Made by a program: the position numbers and the translations under genes. A stretch of 64,000 nucleotides of DNA from assembly GCA_029204225.1 (NCBI GenBank), contig CM055096.1, forward strand, positions 34,301,143 through 34,365,142. The letters are read 5' to 3'. The notes below the pieces were generated by a model. That model was not told the DNA's origin and did no database searches. It saw nothing but the letters and a program-made list of their open reading frames with translations. Positions 22,944-33,042 of this stretch are shown piece after piece. Each line of letters opens with the position of its first letter. Position 1 is the first letter of the stretch. This DNA comes from Diphasiastrum complanatum (Eukaryota > Streptophyta > Lycopodiopsida > Lycopodiales > Lycopodiaceae).

Positions 22944-25900
22944 TGGTGGTCCCACACCAATCGACATCTTTTCATCCTGGATTTTTTGTGCTTCTTGGAG
23001 GCGAGACTGTTGTTGTCAGGAGTGGTAGATGGTCGTCCCGATGCCCTCCATCATTTGCCACTGTAATTTGTTCAGGAAGGACATGGGTTTGTAATAATGG
23101 AGCATACCTTGGAGAAAATTATGGGTTTTCCATAGCTCCACCATATCAACGTGCAAGGCGGAAGTAAGTGCAGCGCGATAATAGAGCCTTGCAACGTTGA
23201 TATGGTCGTCTTGCGTGCGCAAGGGTTTATTGATGTCAAGGGCAATTGGGGGTAACCCTCAATCCCAAAAACCTGTGAGTTCTGTCAAAAATGCCACCAG
23301 GCCGCAATTATCCGCAAAATATCTAACATCGCGATCAGGATTGCCATGGTGCTTCTGGTAGAAGACTCGGCAGTTGGTGACCATGTCTTCGGCCAAGTTG
23401 CCGGTATCGACTCCTATGAGCTTAGGCCAAAATATTATATTCTTGACCTTGGTGGCAGGAAATGGTTCTCGCCTCGCTACTGAATAATAATAAGGATTGG
23501 TACGCATGTAGGAGGGAGCTTCGAGATACCTTGCCATTGCGGTTACTTTGCAGGAAGAGCTGTTGGCGCCAGAGAGGTTGTGGATCTAGAAGTTTGACTG
23601 CTGCTTTATGCATTTGACACTGGTCCAAATCTAGCAGTATGTAGCCACCTCGCTCTTTCGTTGTTGGGTACTTCTTTGCAAACTCCTGAGAGACGCGTGG
23701 GGGCTTCAGAGGCAATCTTGTGTGCGGTTTGTGGATCGGGATCAGGAGATAGAGGAGGCGAGGGGTTAGCTTCTGCAATGCGTTGTGATTCAGGTGAAAA
23801 GTGTCGTGGAATGAAGGTGGAATTAGTGGTGTCGAGGGGGTTAGAAGCGGTGGAAGGGAAAAGAAAATGTTGGGAGCTGGTACCCCCAGAGCCCGATGGA
23901 TTGGTTGGTGTTTGAGCTCCTTTCCCCAGGGGTTGGCTTTGAAATGCGGAGCCTTGAGTTGCAGGAGGAGGCTGTTGAAATCCTACGCCATCTCCACCAT
24001 CAGGTCCATCAAAGTGGTGTCCCGAATCATGAAATTGGGTGTGCTCTGCATGAACCGACGGTGTCGACTGGACAGCAGCCTTTAAGCGTTCTTCCAAGGT
24101 GGCTATGTGCTGGTTTAGGGCCTCAACGGAAGCAATGTATGATTGTTGTAATTTTGCGTGTTGCTCCGTCGTGGCTTTTAGCTTTTGGGCCAGCGTTTGA
24201 TAGGCCACCACTGGAATGGCAGTTCCCTTAGGGATAGCTGGTGTGCGAAGTCGTTGAAGTCCACCATTTTCAACTGTTCCTTCATAGCGGAACGTGCTGC
24301 TTGTGAATCTGCTACAGCCTCATCCTTCTCGGCTTTGAGGGTATCGATGGTTTGCTGCATGTTGGATACCTTCAGTTGGAGCTGGTTCTGGATTAGCATC
24401 TGCTGCTGTTGTTGATTGTAATTCGTGAGGTTTTGGATCTGTAGCTGCTGTTGTTTGGTTTCCTCCTCCAGCCTTGTTTTTTCTTTCTGAAGGCCCGCCA
24501 TAGCACCATCATTGAATTGCCGCATAATGTGTTGTCCCCCTAGGGTGCCAAATATATTGTATTGGAGCTCATTCACCAACCATACCGCTTTTTGGGCTGT
24601 AAGGGGTAGCTGCTCCCAAGGACCAATGTCAAGTAGGTTTCGTGTGTAGTTAGGATACGACATGGGGTTAAATGGTAGAAAATCAGGAGCAGGGCTAGAC
24701 GGAGGTGTAGGAAAGACAGGGAGGGGTGATTGTGGATTGAGGGGTGGGGAGAGACTACGTGGCGGAGATTGTGGGATTGGGTTAGTGGTGACAGTGGTTG
24801 ATGGGAGTGCAGTTAGTAATTGTAAGGCAAAATCATCTACGTTGACTGTGGAGTCAAGTAGGGTGGAGATTTGTACAGTCGAGGGCTTTTGTGGAAGTGT
24901 GGATGGGAAGCCTGTGTTGAGAGTTAGTGAGGGTGTGGAGGTGACAATAAATGGTGGGGGTGGTGGTGGGATTGTGAGAGCAAGGATGGAGAGGAGATTG
25001 CCTGTGTGGACGGAATCACGCCCATAGGATCAGAGCCAGAAGTGCTTGTCATTTCGGAGCTGTCTGTTGCTGCTGCTACTGCTTTTCGGCATTGTTGGGC
25101 CTGGTGAAGTAAGGCCGCCTACTGCTCTAGGACGTCCTTTGGGACCTGAGATGGTTTAAGGCTCCCTCCGGATTCAGCATATTCAACCCCGATGTCGCTG
25201 GAGAGAATGTCTTGTGGGACATCTGCTTCGGTACTGACTGTCTTCCCTTTCTGCTTCTTAGTAGGTGGGGCTAGTGAGGCTGGTTCTGCTGTCGGTTGGG
25301 GGGTGGCTCGTTTTTTTGTGCTTGGATAAACAGCATCCAGCTCCTTGATGGCAGCAGTTGCCTTAGACCCCAATTGCTTGGTGACCAACATGTGGAGGAG
25401 ATACCCACATTTAGTAGTTGATTTGCGGGCTTTCAGGGCTCCGCACAACTTCTCCGCTACCTTCTCAACCCACTTATAATTTTGAGTGGGGTCATCCATG
25501 GTGAGGGTGAGAGAGAAGAGATCGCTCGGTGGAATGCGATCCATCTTGGTGGTATGTACTGCAGCCATGGTGACGATAATCTCTGAGGCGGCCCGTAGAT
25601 GGGGATCCGTGATGAGTCGGATAGCGATTCCGTCATTGGTTTGGGCAATGGTTTTGTCGTCGTCTGTCAGAAACTTGGTGAAGTACTTGGCATCATAACT
25701 GGTACCCTTGCCATGGATTGTCTCTCCGAGATTAGGAAAGCCGACACTCTGAAGATCCACCAGAGACATTAATAATAGAATAGCTGCCAGTCTTGGTTGT
25801 AAGCCGAAAAGTTTGGAACTCATCCGGATAGGTCGAGTAAGCTGCTCGGATGAGGCTAACACTTTGCTGGTCCCAAAAAAGTCTTAGATCAAAACCAAGG

Positions 25901-26031
25901 TTGGTGAGGATATCCTTGGCCAGTGTGAGCTGTTCGGTGTAATTCTTAAGAGATATCATGATTATATCCCTTGAATAAGGACGAGGGGGTTTACGGCGGT
26001 GCAAGCTCAGTAAGGAATCACGGGAAGCCAT
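22944..26031 (-). pseudogene. Extra ORF of a Ty3/gypsy element, downstream of integrase (broken)
   Basis: On the same strand as gag-pol, between integrase and the 3' LTR, about 3.1 kb of coding sequence can be followed from ATG 26031 through frameshifts and stops. Pieces: 26031-25732 (N-terminus; KNYTEQLTLAKDIL, AAYSTYPDEFQTFRL), 25862-25119 (FTKFLTDDDKTIAQTNDGIA, Pro/Lys-rich end), 24663-24178 (Gln-rich coiled coil, about residues 55-120), 24211-23606, 23537-23259 and 23222-23016. The C-terminal pieces have Tyr/Arg-rich segments. I see no signal peptide, membrane anchor or enzyme motif, so an envelope-like role is not supported. The position matches 'extra ORF' gypsy lineages such as Athila/Tat. 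A related N-terminus is found at 35932 in a second element. Confidence 0.7.
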
Positions 26032-26140
26032 GGCAGCAGTGATTTTAGATTGCTCTGAGAATTTTGAAAATTTTGAAAAAAAATTGGCATGAACTCGAGA
26101 GCAGCAATCTAAAATGAACTCGTGGAGAGAGGGTGGAGAC

Positions 26141-26150
26141 CTATATATAG
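26141..26150 (-). promoter_or_regulatory. Putative internal TATA box before the extra ORF
   Basis: The minus strand reads AGTCTATATATAGG, 110 bp upstream of the extra-ORF ATG at 26031 and well downstream of the integrase stop. The plus-strand element has AGTCTATAAAAG 139 bp before its ATG. Conserved context and spacing suggest a subgenomic promoter; this is an inference from sequence only. Confidence 0.5.
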
Positions 26151-26708
26151 ACTTTTTTGGGCAGGAATTCGCAACTTCACCCAGAATTCGTCCTCAGTGT
26201 CCACGATTTGGTAATGATGGTCGCGAATTTTGAGGCAACATTCTGAGGGCCCACGAATTCCTGTAAGTGATTTGTGTTGGCCAAAAGAGAAAAAATGTCT
26301 GATAGTGCAAAAATGTATCTGATCAGAATTCGCGAAGGTAATAGAGAAATCGTGAGGATCAATTTGAGCTCTTGCGAATTGTCTGCGAATTCTGAGCATG
26401 GGTATTTGATGAAGAAAACTCCATTTTTTGATTTTTTTGACATTTTTCTTCTGAGACAAAATTCGCAAAGGCCAAAAATGAATCGTTCTCTGTAAAAAAA
26501 GAGGTCAGGCGAATTCTATCTGAGATGATGTGAAAACATTTTGTCTGAACCTAATGACTTTTGTGGTTTTCTCAGAGAAGATTGATCTGATAGTATCTTG
26601 ATGGGTGGAACAACAAATCATAGCAAAAATGGTGTCAAAATGGCATACAAATAATAAAAAGAGAGAAGAAAAAAAAATAAACAGTAGAGAAAAAGAAGCT
26701 AATACATA
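26151..26708 (-). other. Spacer between integrase and extra ORF, with repeated AATTCG motifs
   Basis: No gene. About nine copies of AATTCG/CGAATT occur between 26165 and 26520, several as GCGAATTC. They lie just upstream of the putative TATA box. Confidence 0.6.
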
Positions 26709-27595
26709 TCAAGATAAAAGCAGGGTTCGTTGTACTTTCTCAGTCGACTCCCATTGACCACAGTGTCGAGGACATCGCCTTGAAGGGTTTGGAGTTGAAC
26801 ATATCCATAGGCAAAGATTTTTTTTGATGACGTAAGGTCCTTGGCCTGAAAATTTCAGTTTGCCTTTGAAGGCTTTGGCCTGGTATAGCAAGACCTTATC
26901 GCCCACCTAGAAATCTCTAAGTTTCAATGATCGATCATGCCATGCTTTTTGTCGTCGTTTGTGGACTTGTTAAGCATGGATGCTGATCCGTCGTGTTTCA
27001 CAGAGTTGTTCCAGATGGAATAACCTATTTGCTAGATTCCGAGGAGTATCGAGCTCAAGGTTGTAGGCTACTCGAAGGGAGGGAATATGGAATTCCACAG
27101 ACATAACGGCTTCTTGACCATATGTGAGCTGGAAGGGGGTTAAGCATGTAGCTCGTTTCGGGGTAGTGCGATAAGCCCAATGAGCAGCATGGAGTTTGAG
27201 TTCCCAATCAGATTGACTGGATTCGACGGTTTTGGTGAGAATGCCACATAGGATTTTATTGGTGAATTCTGCCTGGCCATTGCAGTGTGGATAGTATGGG
27301 GAACTTTTGCGATGTACCACAAAAAATTTGGAAAGAAGATCTGCTATGACAGAGTTAAGAAAATGTGTTCCCCTATCACTGATAAGCTCTAGAGGACATC
27401 CGAACCGAACTATAACCTGTTCATAGAGAAATTTGGCGGTGGAACGAGCGTCAGCATTGCGAACAGCTCTTGCTTCAGCCCATTTGGTGCAGTAGTCCGT
27501 AGCTACTATGATGTAACGAGATTGTGTGTGTCGAGCAGCAGGACTAATAGGTCCGACCTAATCAATTCCTCATTTTTGGAAAGCTTGATCAGTGG
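26709..27595 (-). pseudogene. Gypsy integrase (minus-strand element)
   Basis: 27320-26970 encodes the end of the integrase catalytic core (SSPYYPHCNGQAEFTNKIL, then WAYRTTPKRATCLTPFQLTYGQEA). The Glu of 'GQAEFTNK' is the third catalytic residue. 26906-26709 is the C-terminal DNA-binding part (GDKVLLYQAKAFKGKLKFSGQGPYV), ending in a second frame with VVNGSRLRKY. The earlier core lies between 27320 and 27595 with stops. No chromodomain follows, which places the element outside the chromoviruses and nearer Tat/Athila. Confidence 0.9.
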
Positions 27596-28258
27596 TTACA
27601 GGGTGTAAAGGCATGTAGTTTGTTTTTTGAAAGCGTTTTGTGCGTTGGCAGACATCACAAGCCTTACTATAATTGTGTGTATCCTTGAAGAGTGTTGGAC
27701 ACCAAAAACCGGCCAAGAGGATTTTCCTAGAAGATAATGGCGAAACTTCTGAGCCACATATACCATTGCCAAGGCTTCGCGTTCGGTGGTGGTATAATTG
27801 ACCTCAGCAGGTATCAATTGTCGACTAAGAAAACGAATTGGGTAATCCTTTTTGAATTCCCCCGGTTGGGTGAGCACTGCTCCAATGGCATACTTGGATG
27901 CATCGGTATGCACATGGAATTCTTTAGAATAATCAGGGGCCCGGAGGATGGGTGCTTTGGTAAGGGCTTCTTTGAGTTGATTGAAGGTGACGCGTTGTTC
28001 ATCTGTCCATTTGGGAACTACAACTACTTTGTAGATTAAGCGGGCTTTGTTAGCGAAATCGAAAATAAAGCACCGATAGTAGTTGGCGTGGCCAAGGAAG
28101 GAGTAAACTTCACGTATCGTAAGCGGTTCCGGTAGATTTTGAATGGTAAGGATCTTTTCAGGATCAATGGCAATGCCATTTCGTGAGATAATATGTCCTA
28201 ACACAATACCATGAGTTACCCAAATCTGACATTTTTTTAGGATTAAGAGAGATACCAA
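27596..28258 (-). pseudogene. Gypsy RNase H (minus-strand element)
   Basis: The ORF carries the RT thumb (GHIISRNGIAIDPEKI, REVYSFLGHANYYRCFI), the connection (APDYSKEFHVHTDASKYAIG, with the first RNase H Asp) and SRQLIPAEVNYTTTEREALA with the catalytic Glu. It joins RT upstream through a frame break near 28260. Confidence 0.93.
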
Positions 28259-29755
28259 AGCGTTGACATTGGATAAAAAAAATTTCTAGCACAGACAGAT
28301 GACGTATTTCTTCGGAATGTGCTCCTAAATCGTCCAAGTAAATTCTAAGGTATTGCCCATCTGCTGAGAAAAGGCCGCTTGCATAACACGTTGGAAGGTG
28401 CTAGGAGCATTGCAGAGCCTAAAAGGTATGACTTTTCAGCAGAAGGTTCCCCATTCTGTGGCAAAGGCGGTTTTGTGTTGATCTTCTTCAGCGATTTGGA
28501 TCATATTATATCTGCTAAAGCCATCTCAGAAGGAGTAAGCCTCATTACCTGCTACATTTTCTAAGATGGATTCTCCAAAAGGTAATGGAAAATGATCTCG
28601 TTCAGTGACGGCGTTAAGTTTCTTAAAATCGACACAGATTCGGAGTTTGCCATTTTTCTTGGGGACAATGACAATTGGGGAGACCCACTCAATATGTTCA
28701 ATTTCATATATAAATCCTGCATCTAAAAGGCATTGTAATTCTTCTTTGATCTTGGCCTTGTAGATGGGATTGCATCTGTACGGACGACTCGCAGTGGGCC
28801 TCGCACCCGGTTTAAGTGGGATATGATGCACATCTACTTGGGGTGAGAGGCCTTTCATGTCTTTATAGGTCCAAGCAAAGATATGTCGATATTTTCGTAG
28901 GAGCTTTTCAAGCCGTCTTCGTTGTTCGCGATTGAGATGAGCTTCGATGTGGACAAGATATTCGTTGGTTTCATTTGGCTCACTCAGGGAAAGGGTTATG
29001 GTTTGTGCAGGGCCTTCATAGGGTGAATTACTAGTGGGCTCACATTGAGCTCGGGGTAATTTGATTGTGACATCCTCGATCGTATAGTCCTTAAAGTATG
29101 CAGGAACATCATGGGCTGGAGATTCGAGGGGGGCCTTGCCTTTATCTTGCCGAGATGGTGCTTTTTCGGGGATGGGTGTAGGGCTAGAGGCAATCTCAGG
29201 AACTTCCCGAACAGTTGTGAGGTCACCCGGCGGTTGAATTTGAAGTGGTTTTTTCATTTTCTCTTTCATAGTATGACCACGTAGTTGAGGTTTTGGTGGT
29301 GGAGAGACAGTGGGTATGTCATGGAGGATCTCGTCATCAATTTGAAATATAGTCTCCTCCTCACATAGATCCCATGGATAGTGTGGGCGTTTGGGACGGT
29401 AGAATTTTGTCTCAGGTGTTTCACTTGCAACCTTGGCAACTGATTCCACCTTGGAAGCATGTTGCGGATAGGACTTCGGGGGAAGTGCTTCCATATAGTT
29501 GAGGATCTGAATATCAGAGATGTCCATATCTTCTGGGCAATTCTGAATTCGTAAGACGTTCTCGTCGTCAATGAATAAATCGTCTGATTTATTAGTAGGT
29601 AGCCATGCAACATTTAGTAGCTCATCACGGTGTGGAAGAATATCAATAAAATTGATATTGATGATGGGTGTATTCAGATCAGGTAATTGGTTGTGATTGA
29701 TCGGGTGTGGAGAGGTACAATTATCCTGATGTTGAGCACAATAATCAGCATTCAC
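28259..29755 (-). pseudogene. Gypsy reverse transcriptase with long upstream linker
   Basis: 29755-28526 is a 409-codon ORF: an acidic/Pro-rich linker, then YFKDYTIEDVTIKLPRAQCE, and then the RT fingers (KYRHIFAWTYKDMKGL, CNPIYKAKIKEELQCLLDAG, WVSPIVIVPKKNGKLRICVD, KLNAVTERDHFPLPF). The catalytic YLDD box is coded at 28340-28329 beyond a frame break. The segment between shows frameshifts, so the element is dead. RT and IN sequence look like the non-chromovirus Tat/Athila side of plant gypsy. Confidence 0.93.
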
Positions 29756-29787
29756 ACAATCAATGGTAGCTAGACTGTGACTCCAGT

Positions 29788-30333
29788 TTATGATATCAGT
29801 AGATTTAACATAATGACCTTTTTCATGGCTTGACTGGTATGGCTCAAATACTGAGTTGGTGGTTGAGGATCCCTCGTCATGTATGCGTGTAGGTTTGAGT
29901 TTGCCCGTTGAGTCAATTGTGACAGAATTGTCACGATTACCAAAAGTGACTCGGCCTTTGCTCCAGTCATGAACGACTCGTGCATTGGTGAGCCACGGAC
30001 GACCAGTAGTAATTCATAAGAATAGGCATTATTGGGAATATCAAGTACTACAAGGTCAACGAAAAATTTGGGTCCTCCTAGTTTGATCAGCACGTGCGGA
30101 AGGAAACCGGTAGGTCGGACCACACTTTGATCAGCCATTCGAAGCTGACAAGTAGGTTTGGCTAGCTTGTCTCTCAGATTCCATTCCATCATGAGGGATG
30201 TGGAAATGATATTAACCCCAGAACCTCCATCGAGTACTGGTAAAACTTCACGGGATTGATGATGGGTAGCTGGGATTTTGATGTTGCCTCGTTCACTGAG
30301 TGGATTGGTTAGATGTAAGGGCATTTCAGGCAA
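29788..30333 (-). pseudogene. Gypsy aspartic protease (minus-strand element)
   Basis: VLPVLDGGSGVNIIST contains the catalytic Asp in a DGGSG context. It is followed by the flap-like GFLPHVLIKLGGPKF and VVLDIPNNAYSYELLLV. The plus-strand element has the same DGGSGVN (near 33470), so the motif is a property of the family. Confidence 0.85.
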
Positions 30334-30584
30334 CTCATCAATAGTGGTGGTGGTATTGGATTGGATCTATTGTTTCCACTGGCCAACATGCTTCCAGAGG
30401 ACATGGAAGGGAAGAGTGACATTGGCTTGTAGTAAATCTCCCCAAACTTCGGTACCTTCAAGGGTTTTGCTTTCAAAGGGCTTGTGAGATACTTTATGGG
30501 AAGACGAAGAGTGTTGGTCGGCATTATGGATTTGCTGGCGATACTCATGATGCAGCCGAATTTCTTCAGATGGGTGGGGATAAA

Positions 30585-32003
30585 CTATCGCGGTTGAGTT
30601 TTACTGGGTGCAAGTGTAGGGGCTTGGCGTTGGGTTTGTGCCCGAGTCAAGACCCAAGCAGGATGAGTTTCAACTGGTAAAGTTTCTACTTGCACTGAAC
30701 AGACAGGAGCAGCAGGTTTGGATCGGGATGGGCAGTCCTTTACGTGATGTTCAATACCACAATTTTCACAAGCTGGAGGGAAACGGAGTTTATCTGGGCA
30801 GTGAATACTAGGATGTTTACCTGCACAGATAAAGCATCCTCGTATTGCGGGTAGTTGGTGTGCGGCAAAGATAGCTTGGTTTGGATTATAAGCTTGGGCA
30901 TTAGGATCCAGTGGTTGAGCATTAGAATCATAGGTATAATAAACAACCGTTTCAGTAGAGTACTGCGGTTGAGTATTGTCTTCCACATAGTAGGTGGCCG
31001 GATCGATGGTATTCGGATCAAGATAATGGACAGCGTTTTGTGGGGCAGGTTGGTTAACAACAAACTGTTGACATGGGGATGGATATTGATTTGGTGCAGG
31101 TGGTCATGGTTGGTAAACCCCTAGTTGTGGCACAGGTTGTTGTGGCGGGTAGGGGCGGTAAACTCGATAAACGGTGGGTTTGGTGGCTGCTGGAAAATGA
31201 TTTCGCAGTTGAGGACATTTATTAGCAGTGTGATGTTGTGAGCAGATTGGACACCAGACATTTTCTCTTACTGGAAAGGATTTCTCAGCAATTTGTTTCA
31301 TGACGATTTGGAAATTGGCAGTGAGTTTATCCATATGTAATTGTTGAGCTTTTTGCCAAGTTTTCATTTGATGTAGAATTTCAGAAGATTGAGCAATATT
31401 ATCAGACTTAGAATGATCCGGATTCTTAGATTTCTTTTCACGATGGTCAAAGTCATCATCGGAACCTTCATCTTCTTCACGGATAGCATCGGTCATCACA
31501 TCTTTGAGTTGATCATAAAGGTCAACTGGTTTGAGTTCACGGTGGATGTTTTTAGGCAATCCAACTAAAAATAGTTCTATGGCCATGCATTCAGTGATAT
31601 TTTCATCAACACATTCTACTTTGAGACGTTTCAAATGCTCAATGTAGTTTCAAACAAACTCTTTGCGACGCATCTTGATAGGAGTAATTTGAATGAACGG
31701 GCTCTGAGTCAGTTTGGATGGTTTGAAACGCTTGATGAGAGCGTCCTTGAAGGTGGTCCAAGAAGCAAGATCAGGAGTTTCGAGATTCAAGTACCACTCC
31801 TTGGCGGTGCCATAGAGTACCATGGTAATAGGCGAAGCTTTTCAATTTCAGAGGTATCTCCATAAAAACGACATGCATTATCAAAGTCTTGGAGAAATTG
31901 GACTGGGTCAGATTTGCCATCGTACTTTGGTGCATCGATACGTGGAATTCTTCATTCCATTCGTGGAGGAGTCGGGTTAGAAGATTCAGCACAGTCACGA
32001 GAC
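30585..32003 (-). pseudogene. Gypsy gag with three zinc knuckles (minus-strand element)
   Basis: Starts near ATG 32003 (MSRDCAESSNPTPPRM) and is frameshifted around 31640-31770. The 31634-31104 ORF gives ECMAIELFLVGLPKNIH, the acidic EEDEGSDDDF, and CPICSQHHTANKC (CX2CX3HX4C). 30986-30585 adds CFICAGKHPSIHC and CENCGIEHHVKDC. Three Cys-His knuckles spread over about 200 residues is more than the one or two usual in plant gypsy gag. Upstream, the element is cut off at ~32240 against the second element. Confidence 0.88.
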
Positions 32004-32239
32004 ATGGTGCAGAATACAGAGTAGCAAGGCAGGACTGTACTTGACAAAAAGGGCAGTTTGCTTGCAGAATGGATAGTGTAGGACAAAAATCGGTCTTTCT
32101 GATTGTTATAGAATTCACGGACAGGCTGAGAAATCGTGGAGAGGTAGATAAATCTAACTGTAATACTTGCGAATTCTGAACAAGTATTCTGAATGATGAA
32201 AAGATCAAAGCCTTGGAAGATTTCCATGGTAAAGTGAAC

Positions 32240-33042
32240 AAAGAACCTAAAAAGTTTGCAAAGACTTTTCCTAGCTAGGAAAATGTCTGGTGTTCAATTT
32301 GTGAGGCAATCATACTATGAATGAATGTCCGACATTGAAACAACGAATGATGAATACTATTTGTCATTTGTGCAATTCTACGGGTCATGAAACAGCCTTT
32401 TGCTCATTTAATCCTCGGATTATCCAGCAAAGGTATGCTAAGCTTCAGTATCGAGAACCTACTTATTCAAAGGGGTCTGACAAAAAGCCTTTTAATTTTG
32501 GCCTTGGATTTCCAGAACGACTAGCTCTACCAGCTCTCATGGAACAAAGTGCTCCACTTGCAAATCTAATGGAACCAAAATCTTATTCTAATAATGAGCA
32601 ATGGAACTATAGCAATGATCACGAGAGTGGTCCTTTAGAGCAGTATGATATCTATGTTGTCGCGCAACAACAAGCAGCTAGACAATGGGCCAGAGCGCCA
32701 CTTGGATGTTTTGCATGCGAAGAAAATCATAGAGTTGCTAAATATCCAAACAAAGGGAAGTTTGTACCATTCTGTAGAGAGTGTGGTTATGGACACTGTT
32801 ATAAATATTGTCCTGCAAGACCCAAACCACCTCCGGTTACTGCTCCAGTGAACATGATTACAATCAAGAAAAGACCAGTAGTTCAACCTGAACCAACTGT
32901 ACCTTTGATGGTTGTTACCAGAGATCAGAAACAGAAAGGAGTTCTAGTTGATCCAATACCTGCTGAATCTGGACCAACTATAGATATACCAATTGCATCA
33001 GACATGTATCCGAATCTCAAAGCAGAAAATAAGAGATACTAG
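32240..33042 (+). pseudogene. Gypsy gag zinc-knuckle region (plus-strand element)
   Basis: Begins inside gag: PKKFAKTFPS then ENVWCSICEA aligns with KSFPVRENVWCPICSQ of the minus-strand element. The 241-codon ORF then carries CHLCNSTGHETAFC, CFACEENHRVAKY (last Cys lost) and CRECGYGHCYKYC. The two elements are the same family, meet head to head and are both 5' truncated here. Confidence 0.88.

Noticed and set aside
24662-25027. Plus-strand Gly/Val-rich 121-codon ORF
   Set aside because: Antisense shadow of the Pro-rich part of the extra ORF; composition follows from the other strand.
22944-26031. Calling the extra ORF an envelope gene
   Set aside because: Position fits, but no signal peptide, transmembrane anchor or cleavage-like site was seen.
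22944-32003. Endogenous pararetrovirus (caulimovirid)
   Set aside because: Integrase, a polypurine tract and an LTR are present, and no movement-protein or coat motifs were seen; this is a gypsy retrotransposon.
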